From assembly GCA_023388235.1 (NCBI GenBank), contig JAEWGQ010000292.1, positions 1 to 9,422 of the forward strand: DNA of 9,422 nucleotides, read 5' to 3'. Source of the DNA: Actinomycetes bacterium. Its GTDB lineage: Bacteria; Actinomycetota; Actinomycetes; Actinomycetales; Cellulomonadaceae. The notes beneath the pieces were generated by a model. The model saw only the letters and a program-made list of their open reading frames with translations. It ran no database searches and was not told the origin of the DNA. Position numbers and translations under genes: made by a program. Each line of letters starts with the position of its first letter. Position 1 is the first letter of the stretch. Positions 1 through 5,075 of this stretch are shown one piece after another.

Positions 1-109
1 CCGGCCGCCCGCCCGCGGGCCGCCCGCCGCGGCTCGCGCCGCCTCCCGGTCGTCCGCTGCCGCCCGCGCCGCCGCGTCCGCGGCCTCCGCCCTGTCCTGC
101 TGCACTCAT
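1..109 (-). CDS. Start of a probable RluB/RsuA-type pseudouridine synthase (partial, runs off the left edge)
   Basis: The reading frame opens with ATG at 109-107 and stays open for 36 codons to the window edge. The visible peptide (MSAAGQGGGRGRGGAGGSGR and onward) is almost entirely Gly, Arg, Ala, Ser and Pro, so it is a disordered N-terminal extension with no catalytic domain in view. Support for the start is good: AGGAG at 121-117 sits 7 nt upstream, and the ATG overlaps the scpB stop by one base (TGATG). The identity is inferred from context. In actinobacteria scpA-scpB is usually followed by a 23S rRNA pseudouridine synthase, which often carries a basic, glycine-rich N-terminal tail. No family motif is visible, so the frame and start are more secure than the name. 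Confidence 0.55.
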   Translation of the reverse strand, partial: MSAAGQGGGRGRGGAGGSGRPGGGASRGGRPAGGRP

Positions 110-888
110 CACACGTCTCCTGTCGTACCGTCGGCCCCGTCGAGCCCGTCGAACGCGTCGATCTCGGGCAGGTACGGGGCGAGCGGGGGCAGCTCGTCGA
201 GGTTCGTGAGGCCCATCCGCTCGAGGAAGTATCCCGTGGTCCGGTACAGCACCGCACCCGTGCCCGGATCCGTGCCCGCCTCGGCCACCAGACCGCGGGC
301 CGTGAGCGTCCGCACGACGCCGTCCACGTTGACGCCGCGCACCCCCGAGACCTGCCCGCGCGTCACGGGCTGCCGGTAGGCGATGACGGCGAGGGTCTCG
401 AGCGCGGCCTGCGTCAGCCGGGCGGTCTGCCCGTCCAGCACGAAGGCGCCCACGACCTGGTGGTACGCGGGCGCGGAGTAGATCCGCCAGCCCTCGCCGA
501 CCTGCCGCAGCTCGAACCCGCGCGGCCGGCCGCCGTGCTCGCCGCGGTACTCCTCGGCGAGCGTGCGCAGCAGGTCCACGACGTCGCCGGTCGGCAGGCC
601 CAGCACGGTCGCGAGGCGCACGGCGGGCACCGGCTCGTCGGCGACCATGAGCACCGCCTCCAGCGCCGCGAGGGCGCCGCCGGGCAGGTCCGCGACGTCG
701 AACGCGAGCTCCTCGGGCGCCGGGGGCAGCTCGCCCTCGGCCACCGTCGGACCGTCGCCGGGGTGCGCGCCGGCCCGCGGGATCGGCCCGCCGCCGGGGT
801 GCGCACCGTCGTCCGCGCGCGGTCCGTCGTCCGCCCGTACCTCGTCCGGCGCGGGCGCCCCGCCCCGGTCCGCCGCCTCGTCCGTCAT
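109..888 (-). CDS. scpB: Segregation and condensation protein ScpB
   Basis: 259 residues. ScpB is the winged-helix (kite) subunit that dimerises and binds ScpA, completing the SMC-ScpAB condensin that organises replicated chromosomes. Residues 1-60 are a Gly/Pro/Asp-rich tail with short tandem repeats (RADDGP-RADDGA; two AHPG units). The conserved body starts near residue 70 (GGALAALEAVLMVADEPVPA), continues through FELRQVGEGWRIYSAPAY (125-142), and includes the most diagnostic stretch, LTQAALETLAVIAYRQPVTR (158-177), then GVNVDGVVRTLTARGLV (185-201) and LYRTTGYFLERMGL (214-227). The ATG at 888-886 overlaps the scpA stop as ATGA and has GAGGGG at 902-897, 8 nt upstream. A much longer upstream-extended frame exists but merely shadows scpA. 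Translation is probably coupled to scpA. Identity is very secure; only the exact length of the disordered N-terminus is open. Confidence 0.95.
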   Translation of the reverse strand: MTDEAADRGGAPAPDEVRADDGPRADDGAHPGGGPIPRAGAHPGDGPTVAEGELPPAPEELAFDVADLPGGALAALEAVLMVADEPVPAVRLATVLGLPTGDVVDLLRTLAEEYRGEHGGRPRGFELRQVGEGWRIYSAPAYHQVVGAFVLDGQTARLTQAALETLAVIAYRQPVTRGQVSGVRGVNVDGVVRTLTARGLVAEAGTDPGTGAVLYRTTGYFLERMGLTNLDELPPLAPYLPEIDAFDGLDGADGTTGDV

Positions 889-1859
889 CCGTCGGTCCCC
901 TCGTCCCGTGCCGCGCGCGCGTCCGGCGCGTTGCCGTCGTCCCCCGCGCCGCCGTCGTCGCGCACCCCGGCGGGCGCGCCGGGCGCGGGGTCGTCCTCGT
1001 CGAAGTCCGTCGCCACGGTCACGTCGCCGTCCTCGGTCCCGGTCCACCGGACCGTCAGCTCGCCGAGCGGGGTCACCTGGTCGAAGCCGACGGCCCCCTC
1101 CCGGAACAGCTCCAGCAGCGCGAGGAACCGCGCGACCACGACGAGCGTCGACCCGGCGTCCGCCGTCAGCGCCCGGAACGTCGCCGACCCCCCGTGCCGC
1201 AGCCGGTCCGCGAGCACCGCGGCCTGCTCCCGCACCGAGACGGCGGGCGCGTGCAGGTGGCTGAGGTCCACCCCCGGCGGTGCCGGCGGCGGGGCGAGCG
1301 CGCGGGCGGCCAGCGCCGCGAGCTCCTGCGGCCCGATCTGCCACACGAGCTCGGGCAGCATCGCGGCGAGCTGCGGCTCGAGCGCGACGGTGCGCGGGTA
1401 CCGCTTGCCCTGCTCGGTCAGCCGGCGTCCGATGTCGGCCGCGACGACCTTGTACGCGCGGTACTGCAGCAGCCGCGCGAACAGCAGGTCGCGGGCCTCC
1501 AGCAGCTCCAGGTCCTCGGCGTCCTCCACGTCGCCCGCGGGCAGCAGGCGCGCGGCCTTGAGGTCGAGCAGCGTCGCCGCGACCAGCAGGAACTCGCTCG
1601 CCTGGCCGAGGTCCCAGGTCCGCCCGCCGTCCGCCGCGGACCGCTCCGCCGTCCGGATGTACGCGATGAACTCGTCCGTGACCGCGGCGAGCGCGACCTC
1701 GGTGATGTCCAGCTTGTGCTTGGAGATCAGCCCCAGCAGCAGGTCGAACGGTCCGGAGAAGTTCTCCAGGTGCACCTCGAAGGCGCTGGACCCGACGGGT
1801 GCGGCGCCGGCGTCCGGTGCGGCGGCGTCGGGCGCGGGCGCCTCAGGCGGCGTCGCCAC
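885..1859 (-). CDS. scpA: Segregation and condensation protein ScpA (kleisin)
   Basis: 324 residues. ScpA is the kleisin that bridges the SMC head domains and recruits ScpB. The N-terminal SMC-binding region is clear at 27-55 (FEVHLENFSGPFDLLLGLIS, then KHKLDITEV), followed by the helical segment SEFLLVAATLLDLKAARLLP (88-107). The C-terminal winged helix lies near 205-273, including LVVVARFLALLELFREGAV (239-257). After it comes an acidic, Gly/Ala/Asp-rich tail of about 50 residues (275-324) that is longer than the minimal kleisin and probably disordered. The start is GTG at 1859-1857, overlapping the end of parA by 17 bp, with a GGGAG about 10 nt upstream inside parA. The 4-base overlap with scpB and the overlap with parA indicate one operon. 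Identity is very secure; the start is slightly less certain because residues 1-24 are Ala/Pro-rich and unconserved. Confidence 0.95.
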   Translation of the reverse strand: MATPPEAPAPDAAAPDAGAAPVGSSAFEVHLENFSGPFDLLLGLISKHKLDITEVALAAVTDEFIAYIRTAERSAADGGRTWDLGQASEFLLVAATLLDLKAARLLPAGDVEDAEDLELLEARDLLFARLLQYRAYKVVAADIGRRLTEQGKRYPRTVALEPQLAAMLPELVWQIGPQELAALAARALAPPPAPPGVDLSHLHAPAVSVREQAAVLADRLRHGGSATFRALTADAGSTLVVVARFLALLELFREGAVGFDQVTPLGELTVRWTGTEDGDVTVATDFDEDDPAPGAPAGVRDDGGAGDDGNAPDARAARDEGTDG

Positions 1860-2709
1860 GGGCGACGAGCTCCCGGGCCAGCTGCCGGTAGGCGTGCGCC
1901 CCCGCGTGCGTCGGCGCGTAGGTGGTGATGGGCTCCGCGGCGACGGAGGCGTCCGGGAACTTCACGGTCCGGCCGATGACGGTGTGCAGCAGCGTGTCGC
2001 CGAACGCCTCGTAGACCCGGGCGACGACCTCGCGGGCGTGCAGGGTCCGGGGGTCGTACATCGTGGCGAGGATGCCGTCGACCTCGAGGCGCGGGTTCAG
2101 CCGGTCGCGGACCTTCTCGATGGTCTCGACCAGCAGCGCGACGCCGCGCAGCGCGAAGAACTCGCACTCCAGCGGGATGAGCACGCCGTGCGCCGCGGTC
2201 AGGGCGTTCACGGTGAGCAGGCCGAGCGAGGGCTGGCAGTCGATCAGCACCACGTCGTAGTCGTCCAGGACGGGACGCAGCACGCGGGACAGGATCGACT
2301 CGCGGGCGACCTCCGAGACCAGCTGCACCTCGGCGGCGGACAGGTCGATGTTCGCGGGCAGCAGGTCCAGGCCGGGGATCTCCGTGGGCCGGATCAGGTC
2401 GGTGACGACGGCGTGCCGGTCGACCAGCAGGTCGTACACGGTGCGGTCGAGCTCGTGCGGGCTGGTGCCCAGGCCGACCGACGCCGCGCCCTGCGGGTCG
2501 AAGTCGACGATCAGCACGCGGCGGCCGTACTCGGCGAGCGCGGCGGCCAGGTTGATGGTGGTCGTCGTCTTGCCGACGCCGCCCTTCTGGTTGCACATCG
2601 CGATCACGCGGGCGGGGCCGTGCGCGGCGAGGGGCGCGGGGACGGGGAAGTCGGGCAGGGGCCTGCCCACCGGGTCGAGAACGGTCTCGGTCGTCTCCTC
2701 GCGTGCCAC
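1843..2709 (-). CDS. parA: ParA/Soj-family chromosome partitioning ATPase (orphan, scpAB-linked)
   Basis: 288 residues from the GTG at 2709-2707. This is a deviant-Walker P-loop ATPase of the ParA/MinD superfamily, whose members dimerise on ATP and bind DNA to position cargo. Visible motifs are Walker A KGGVGKTT with the signature lysine (42-49), Walker A' DFDPQGAASVGLG (69-81), and Walker B VVLIDCQPSLGLLTVNAL (153-170). GILATMYDPRTLHAREVV (212-229) and GRTVKFPDASVAAEPI (246-261) are typical of ParA C-terminal halves. No parB lies beside it. This placement before scpAB matches the second, ParB-less ParA paralogue of actinobacteria, distinct from the parAB pair near oriC. A GTG two codons upstream (2715) is the longest start, but AGG lies only 2 nt from it and 8 nt from the 2709 GTG. 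A TAGGTT hexamer 6 nt before 2709 also allows leaderless transcription. The true partner is unknown. Confidence 0.93.
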   Translation of the reverse strand: MAREETTETVLDPVGRPLPDFPVPAPLAAHGPARVIAMCNQKGGVGKTTTTINLAAALAEYGRRVLIVDFDPQGAASVGLGTSPHELDRTVYDLLVDRHAVVTDLIRPTEIPGLDLLPANIDLSAAEVQLVSEVARESILSRVLRPVLDDYDVVLIDCQPSLGLLTVNALTAAHGVLIPLECEFFALRGVALLVETIEKVRDRLNPRLEVDGILATMYDPRTLHAREVVARVYEAFGDTLLHTVIGRTVKFPDASVAAEPITTYAPTHAGAHAYRQLARELVARGDAA

Positions 2710-2715
2710 CCGCAC

Positions 2716-2721
2716 AACCTA
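2716..2721 (-). promoter_or_regulatory. Candidate -10 hexamer for parA-scpAB (leaderless layout)
   Basis: TAGGTT reads 2721-2716 on the minus strand and fits the actinobacterial TANNNT -10 pattern. It ends 6 nt before the GTG at 2709, the spacing expected if transcription starts at the start codon itself. No -35 resembling TTGACA is seen 16-18 nt upstream; that space is taken by the inverted repeat at 2730-2743. This is inference from spacing alone. Confidence 0.3.
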
Positions 2722-2729
2722 CCGGAGCA

Positions 2730-2743
2730 CCGGGCCTGCCCGG
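2730..2743. repeat. Perfect 6-2-6 inverted repeat in the xerD-parA gap
   Basis: CCGGGC-CT-GCCCGG lies in the 49-bp gap between the xerD stop and the parA start. As RNA it could form a short stem; the loop would have to be at least 4 nt, leaving about 5 bp. No T-tract follows on either strand, so it is a poor intrinsic terminator. It could instead be an operator over the -35 position of the candidate parA promoter. In DNA this GC-rich it may also be chance. Confidence 0.3.
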
Positions 2744-2758
2744 CGCCTGCCACACCGG

Positions 2759-3769
2759 TCAGGGAGCGGTCGCGGCGGTGCGCGCGGGGGCCGGGCGGCC
2801 GGTCCCCCGCCTGGCGCGCGGGTGGCTCGTCGCGTACACCTCGCGGAGCGTGTCGGGCGTCACCCGGGTGTAGATCTGGGTGGTGGTCACGGAGGCGTGG
2901 CCGAGCAGCTCCTGCACCACGCGGACGTCGGCGCCGCCCTGCAGCAGGTGCGTCGCGAACGAGTGCCGCAGCGTGTGCGGCGACACGTGCTCGGCGCCGG
3001 GCAGGCCCGCGCGCTCGGCCGCCGTCCGCAGCACCGCCCAGGCGCTCTGCCGCGACAGCCGGGCGCCGCGGGTGTTGAGGAACACGGCGGCCCCGCCGGA
3101 CCCGGCCGCCGCCAGCGCCGGGCGCGACCGGACGAGGTACGCCTCCACCGCCTCCACGGCGTACGCCCCGACGGGCACGACGCGCTCCTTGCTGCCCTTG
3201 CCGAACAGGCGCACGGCGGCGCGGCCCTCGGTGAGGTCCAGGTCGTCGACGTCGAGGCCCACGGCCTCCGAGATCCGCGCCCCGGTGGAGTACACGAGCT
3301 CGAGCAGCGCGCGGTCGCGCAGGGGCACGGGGCCGTCGCCGAGGGACGCCGCCTCCAGCAGCCGCTCCACGTCGTCGGTGCTGATGGCCTTGGGCAGCGT
3401 CTGCGCCTGCTTCGGCGGCCGCACGGCGCGCGCCGGGTCGGTGGCGCTCAGCCCCTCCAGCACGCAGAACCGGTGCCAGCCCCGCACGGCCACGACCGCC
3501 CGCTTCGCCGAGGACGCCGACAGCACCGCCCGGCCGTCGCCGCCGGTCCGCACGGCGGTGAGGAAGTCCTCGACGTCCGCCTCGGCCACGTCGTCCACGC
3601 GGGTGCGCCCGGCCGCGGCCAGGTGCTCGGCGTACCGGTCCAGGTCGCGCCGGTAGGCCGCCAGCGTGTTGGCCGACAGGCCGCGCTCGACGGTCAGGTG
3701 CGCGAGGTAGCCGTCCAGGGCGGCGCGCAGGGCAGCGGGGACGTCGACGGGCGCCGTGCCGTCCGCCAT
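2759..3769 (-). CDS. xerD: Tyrosine recombinase XerD
   Basis: 336 residues. With XerC this recombinase resolves chromosome dimers at dif near the terminus, in concert with FtsK. The N-terminal core-binding (SAM-like) domain spans about 15-105 ([20 protein letters not shown], with AYRRDLDRY following), and the catalytic domain about 125-315. All catalytic residues are present: Arg165 in [14 protein letters not shown], the hairpin lysine in [12 protein letters not shown] (190-201), His265 and Arg268 in [20 protein letters not shown] (263-282), His291 in [15 protein letters not shown], and nucleophile Tyr300. The Arg/Ala/Pro-rich end (317-336) looks disordered. The ATG at 3769-3767 has GGGAGG 6 nt upstream. 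The frame extends further upstream only as a shadow of ctaB. Position before parA-scpAB favours XerD over XerC, matching the conserved actinobacterial order. It starts 26 bp after the ctaB stop, so co-transcription with ctaB is likely. Confidence 0.93.
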   Translation of the reverse strand: MADGTAPVDVPAALRAALDGYLAHLTVERGLSANTLAAYRRDLDRYAEHLAAAGRTRVDDVAEADVEDFLTAVRTGGDGRAVLSASSAKRAVVAVRGWHRFCVLEGLSATDPARAVRPPKQAQTLPKAISTDDVERLLEAASLGDGPVPLRDRALLELVYSTGARISEAVGLDVDDLDLTEGRAAVRLFGKGSKERVVPVGAYAVEAVEAYLVRSRPALAAAGSGGAAVFLNTRGARLSRQSAWAVLRTAAERAGLPGAEHVSPHTLRHSFATHLLQGGADVRVVQELLGHASVTTTQIYTRVTPDTLREVYATSHPRARRGTGRPAPARTAATAP

Positions 3770-3795
3770 CGCCGCCCTCCCGTGGGTCGCCTCGC

Positions 3796-4752
3796 CTAGA
3801 GCGGGAGGAACACGTCGACCGCCACCGCGACCGACAGCAGCGACAGGTACGTGATCGACCCGTGGAACACCGACATCGCGCGCAGCTTGCCGCGGCTCGG
3901 GTCCTGCGCGCGACGGTACAGCGCGATGGTCGACCAGAGGAACCACACGCCGAGACCGGTCGCCACGACCGCGTACACCCAGGTCATCCCGGCCACGGGG
4001 ACGAGCAGCAGCGAGCAGGCGATCATCGCGACGGTGTAGGCGATCATCTCCTTCGCGACCTTCGACTCCGCGGCCACGACGGGCAGCATCGGCACGCCGG
4101 CGGCGGCGTAGTCCTTGCGGAACTTCATCGACAGCGGCCAGTAGTGCGGCGGCGTCCAGAAGAAGATGACCCCGAACAGCAGCACCGCCGCCCAGGACAG
4201 CCCGCCGGTCACCGAGGACCAGCCGATCAGGACCGGCATGCAGCCGGCCGCGCCGCCCCACACGATGTTCTGCGGCGTGCGCCGCTTGAGGATCATCGTG
4301 TAGCCGACGACGTAGATGAGGATCGCGGCGCCGGTCAGCAGCGCGGACGGCACGTTGACCACCAGCGCGAGCCACGCGAGCGACGCCACGCCGAGCAGCA
4401 GCCCGAACAGCAGCGCGGCGCGCGGGCTGATCTCGCCCGTGACCAGGGGCCGGCGCTTGGTCCGGTTCATCACCTGGTCGATGTCGCGGTCGAGGTAGCA
4501 GTTGAGGACGTTCGCCGAGCCGGCCGCCGCGGCGCCGCCGACGAGCGTGGCGAGCACGAGGCCGACCGGCGGGAACCCGCCCTGGGCCAGGATCATCGTC
4601 GGCAGCGTGGTGACGAGCAGCAGCTCGATGACGCGCGGCTTGGTGAGGGCGACGTACGCGCCGACCCGGCGGCGCAGCGTGCGCGGCCCGGCCGCGGCGG
4701 GGGTGCTGGGGTGGGGACGGGAGGACGCACCGGCGGGAGCGGCTGGGCTCAT
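3796..4752 (-). CDS. ctaB: Protoheme IX farnesyltransferase (heme O synthase, CtaB)
   Basis: 318 residues. This is a UbiA-family integral membrane prenyltransferase that transfers farnesyl from farnesyl diphosphate to the vinyl group of heme B, giving heme O, the precursor of heme A for aa3-type cytochrome oxidase. The first Asp-rich motif is [20 protein letters not shown] (84-103), with Asn84, Asp88 and Asp92 spaced N-x3-D-x3-[21 protein letters not shown] (157-176) and [19 protein letters not shown] (197-215) are hallmark CtaB stretches. [14 protein letters not shown] (38-51) begins the first transmembrane helix, and roughly eight or nine hydrophobic segments follow. The ATG at 4752 has GGAG 10 nt upstream. 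A GTG at 4761 in the same frame has GGAGG at 4774-4770 with ideal 8-nt spacing and would add three residues. An ATG at 4821 also has a purine-rich site (AAAGGG), but its extra residues look non-conserved. It is divergent from tal and probably leads the xerD-parA-scpAB strand. Confidence 0.95.
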   Translation of the reverse strand: MSPAAPAGASSRPHPSTPAAAGPRTLRRRVGAYVALTKPRVIELLLVTTLPTMILAQGGFPPVGLVLATLVGGAAAAGSANVLNCYLDRDIDQVMNRTKRRPLVTGEISPRAALLFGLLLGVASLAWLALVVNVPSALLTGAAILIYVVGYTMILKRRTPQNIVWGGAAGCMPVLIGWSSVTGGLSWAAVLLFGVIFFWTPPHYWPLSMKFRKDYAAAGVPMLPVVAAESKVAKEMIAYTVAMIACSLLLVPVAGMTWVYAVVATGLGVWFLWSTIALYRRAQDPSRGKLRAMSVFHGSITYLSLLSVAVAVDVFLPL

Positions 4753-4819
4753 CGTGCGCACGCTCCGGTCCTCCGCCCGTGTCCTCGGTCCGCGGGTCCG
4801 CCCGCAGCTGGTCCTCGCC

Positions 4820-4825
4820 ATCGTA
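4820..4825 (-). promoter_or_regulatory. Candidate -10 hexamer for ctaB
   Basis: TACGAT on the minus strand fits TANNNT. Transcription would begin near 4813, leaving a leader of about 60 nt that includes the GGAGG before the 4761/4752 starts, and the palindrome centre would lie about 56 nt upstream of that start. No -35 element is recognisable (CCCCTC at the right spacing). The same bases overlap the alternative ATG at 4821, so this promoter and that start exclude each other. Confidence 0.25.
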
Positions 4826-4861
4826 CGGCCCTTTCGGCAGCAGAGGGGGACGTCGGACGCA

Positions 4862-4877
4862 TGGGACCTCGGTCCCA
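4862..4877. promoter_or_regulatory. Perfect 7-2-7 palindrome with DevR/DosR-box-like core
   Basis: TGGGACC-TC-GGTCCCA is a perfect inverted repeat. Its core, GGGAC-N4-GTCCC, has the half-sites and spacing of the DevR (DosR) dormancy-regulator box known from mycobacteria (consensus core GGGACTWWAGTCCC). The central four bases (CTCG) and the flanks do not match the AT-richer mycobacterial form. It lies 110 bp upstream of the ctaB ATG and about 200 bp upstream of tal, so ctaB is the more natural target. The palindrome is directly visible; which regulator binds it is inference. Confidence 0.45.
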
Positions 4878-4946
4878 GAGGTGTGACGTCCGTCGCCCCA
4901 CCGGGCCCGGCCTGTGGACGAACCGGCGATCCCCCAGCAGCGGGAC

Positions 4947-4952
4947 TAGTCT
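4947..4952 (+). promoter_or_regulatory. Candidate -10 hexamer for the tal-zwf-opcA-pgl operon
   Basis: TAGTCT within CGGGACTAGTCTCGAAG fits TANNNT and is among the least GC-rich spots in the region. A start near 4959 would give a tal leader of about 117 nt beginning right at the inverted-repeat cluster. No -35 match is seen at 16-18 nt spacing. Confidence 0.3.
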
Positions 4953-4959
4953 CGAAGAG

Positions 4960-4993
4960 CACGCCCGGCAGACCGCACCTGACGCCGGGCGTG
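4960..4993 (+). repeat. 10-bp inverted repeat (hairpin) in the tal leader
   Basis: CACGCCCGGC (4960-4969) and GCCGGGCGTG (4984-4993) are perfectly complementary, with a 14-nt loop between. It begins just downstream of the candidate -10 hexamer, so it would be near the 5' end of the transcript. The right arm's GCCGGGCG can also pair with a second CGCCCGGC at 4999-5006, giving an alternative stem. No T-run follows, so it is not a canonical terminator. It could be an RNA structure or a protein-binding site. Confidence 0.5.
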
Positions 4994-5034
4994 AGCGGCG
5001 CCCGGCCCCCCGACCGGGCCGCACGAGGAGTCGA

Positions 5035-5055
5035 CGTCCCGGTCCGTGCGGGACG
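5035..5055 (+). repeat. 7-bp hairpin just upstream of the tal ribosome-binding site
   Basis: CGTCCCG (5035-5041) pairs perfectly with CGGGACG (5049-5055) around the 7-nt loop GTCCGTG. The stem ends 6 nt before GAGGTGG (5062-5068), the presumed tal ribosome-binding site. The unpaired AGAAAC that follows may keep the ribosome-binding site accessible. It could modulate translation or mRNA stability; this is structural inference only. Confidence 0.4.
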
Positions 5056-5075
5056 AGAAACGAGGTGGCAGGACG

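Larger units (their letters stand above)
4753..5075. promoter_or_regulatory. Divergent control region between ctaB and tal
   Basis: This 323-bp stretch separates two divergent genes and is the only long non-coding part of the window. Reading from ctaB to tal it contains the ctaB ribosome-binding site (GGAGG at 4774-4770), a minus-strand TACGAT hexamer (4825-4820), a perfect palindrome (4862-4877), a plus-strand TAGTCT hexamer (4947-4952), a cluster of complementary GC-rich 8-mers (4960-5019), a 7-bp hairpin (5035-5055), and the tal ribosome-binding site (GAGGTGG at 5062-5068). I see no convincing gene. A 72-codon frame from ATG 4861 has no ribosome-binding site and no recognisable protein features. 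Confidence 0.7.

Noticed and set aside
460..3078. An 872-codon open frame on the plus strand opposite scpB, scpA and parA
   Set aside because: It is composed of Arg/Ala/Ser/Gly-rich low-complexity sequence with no domain, and is explained by strong G/C third-position bias of the minus-strand genes. Three well-recognised genes occupy the opposite strand.
3770..4375. N-terminal extension of the xerD frame up to about 4375 (538 codons)
   Set aside because: The extra part overlaps ctaB antiparallel in coding sense, is low-complexity, and XerD is complete with a strong ribosome-binding site at the ATG 3769.
4881..4896. TGTGA within GTGTGACGTCCGTCG as a possible CRP half-site
   Set aside because: The second half-site (TCACA) is missing at the right spacing.
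4984..5020. Intrinsic terminator ahead of tal formed by the GC-rich stems
   Set aside because: No run of T residues follows any stem, so a canonical Rho-independent terminator is not supported; the pairing is reported only as a possible regulatory structure.
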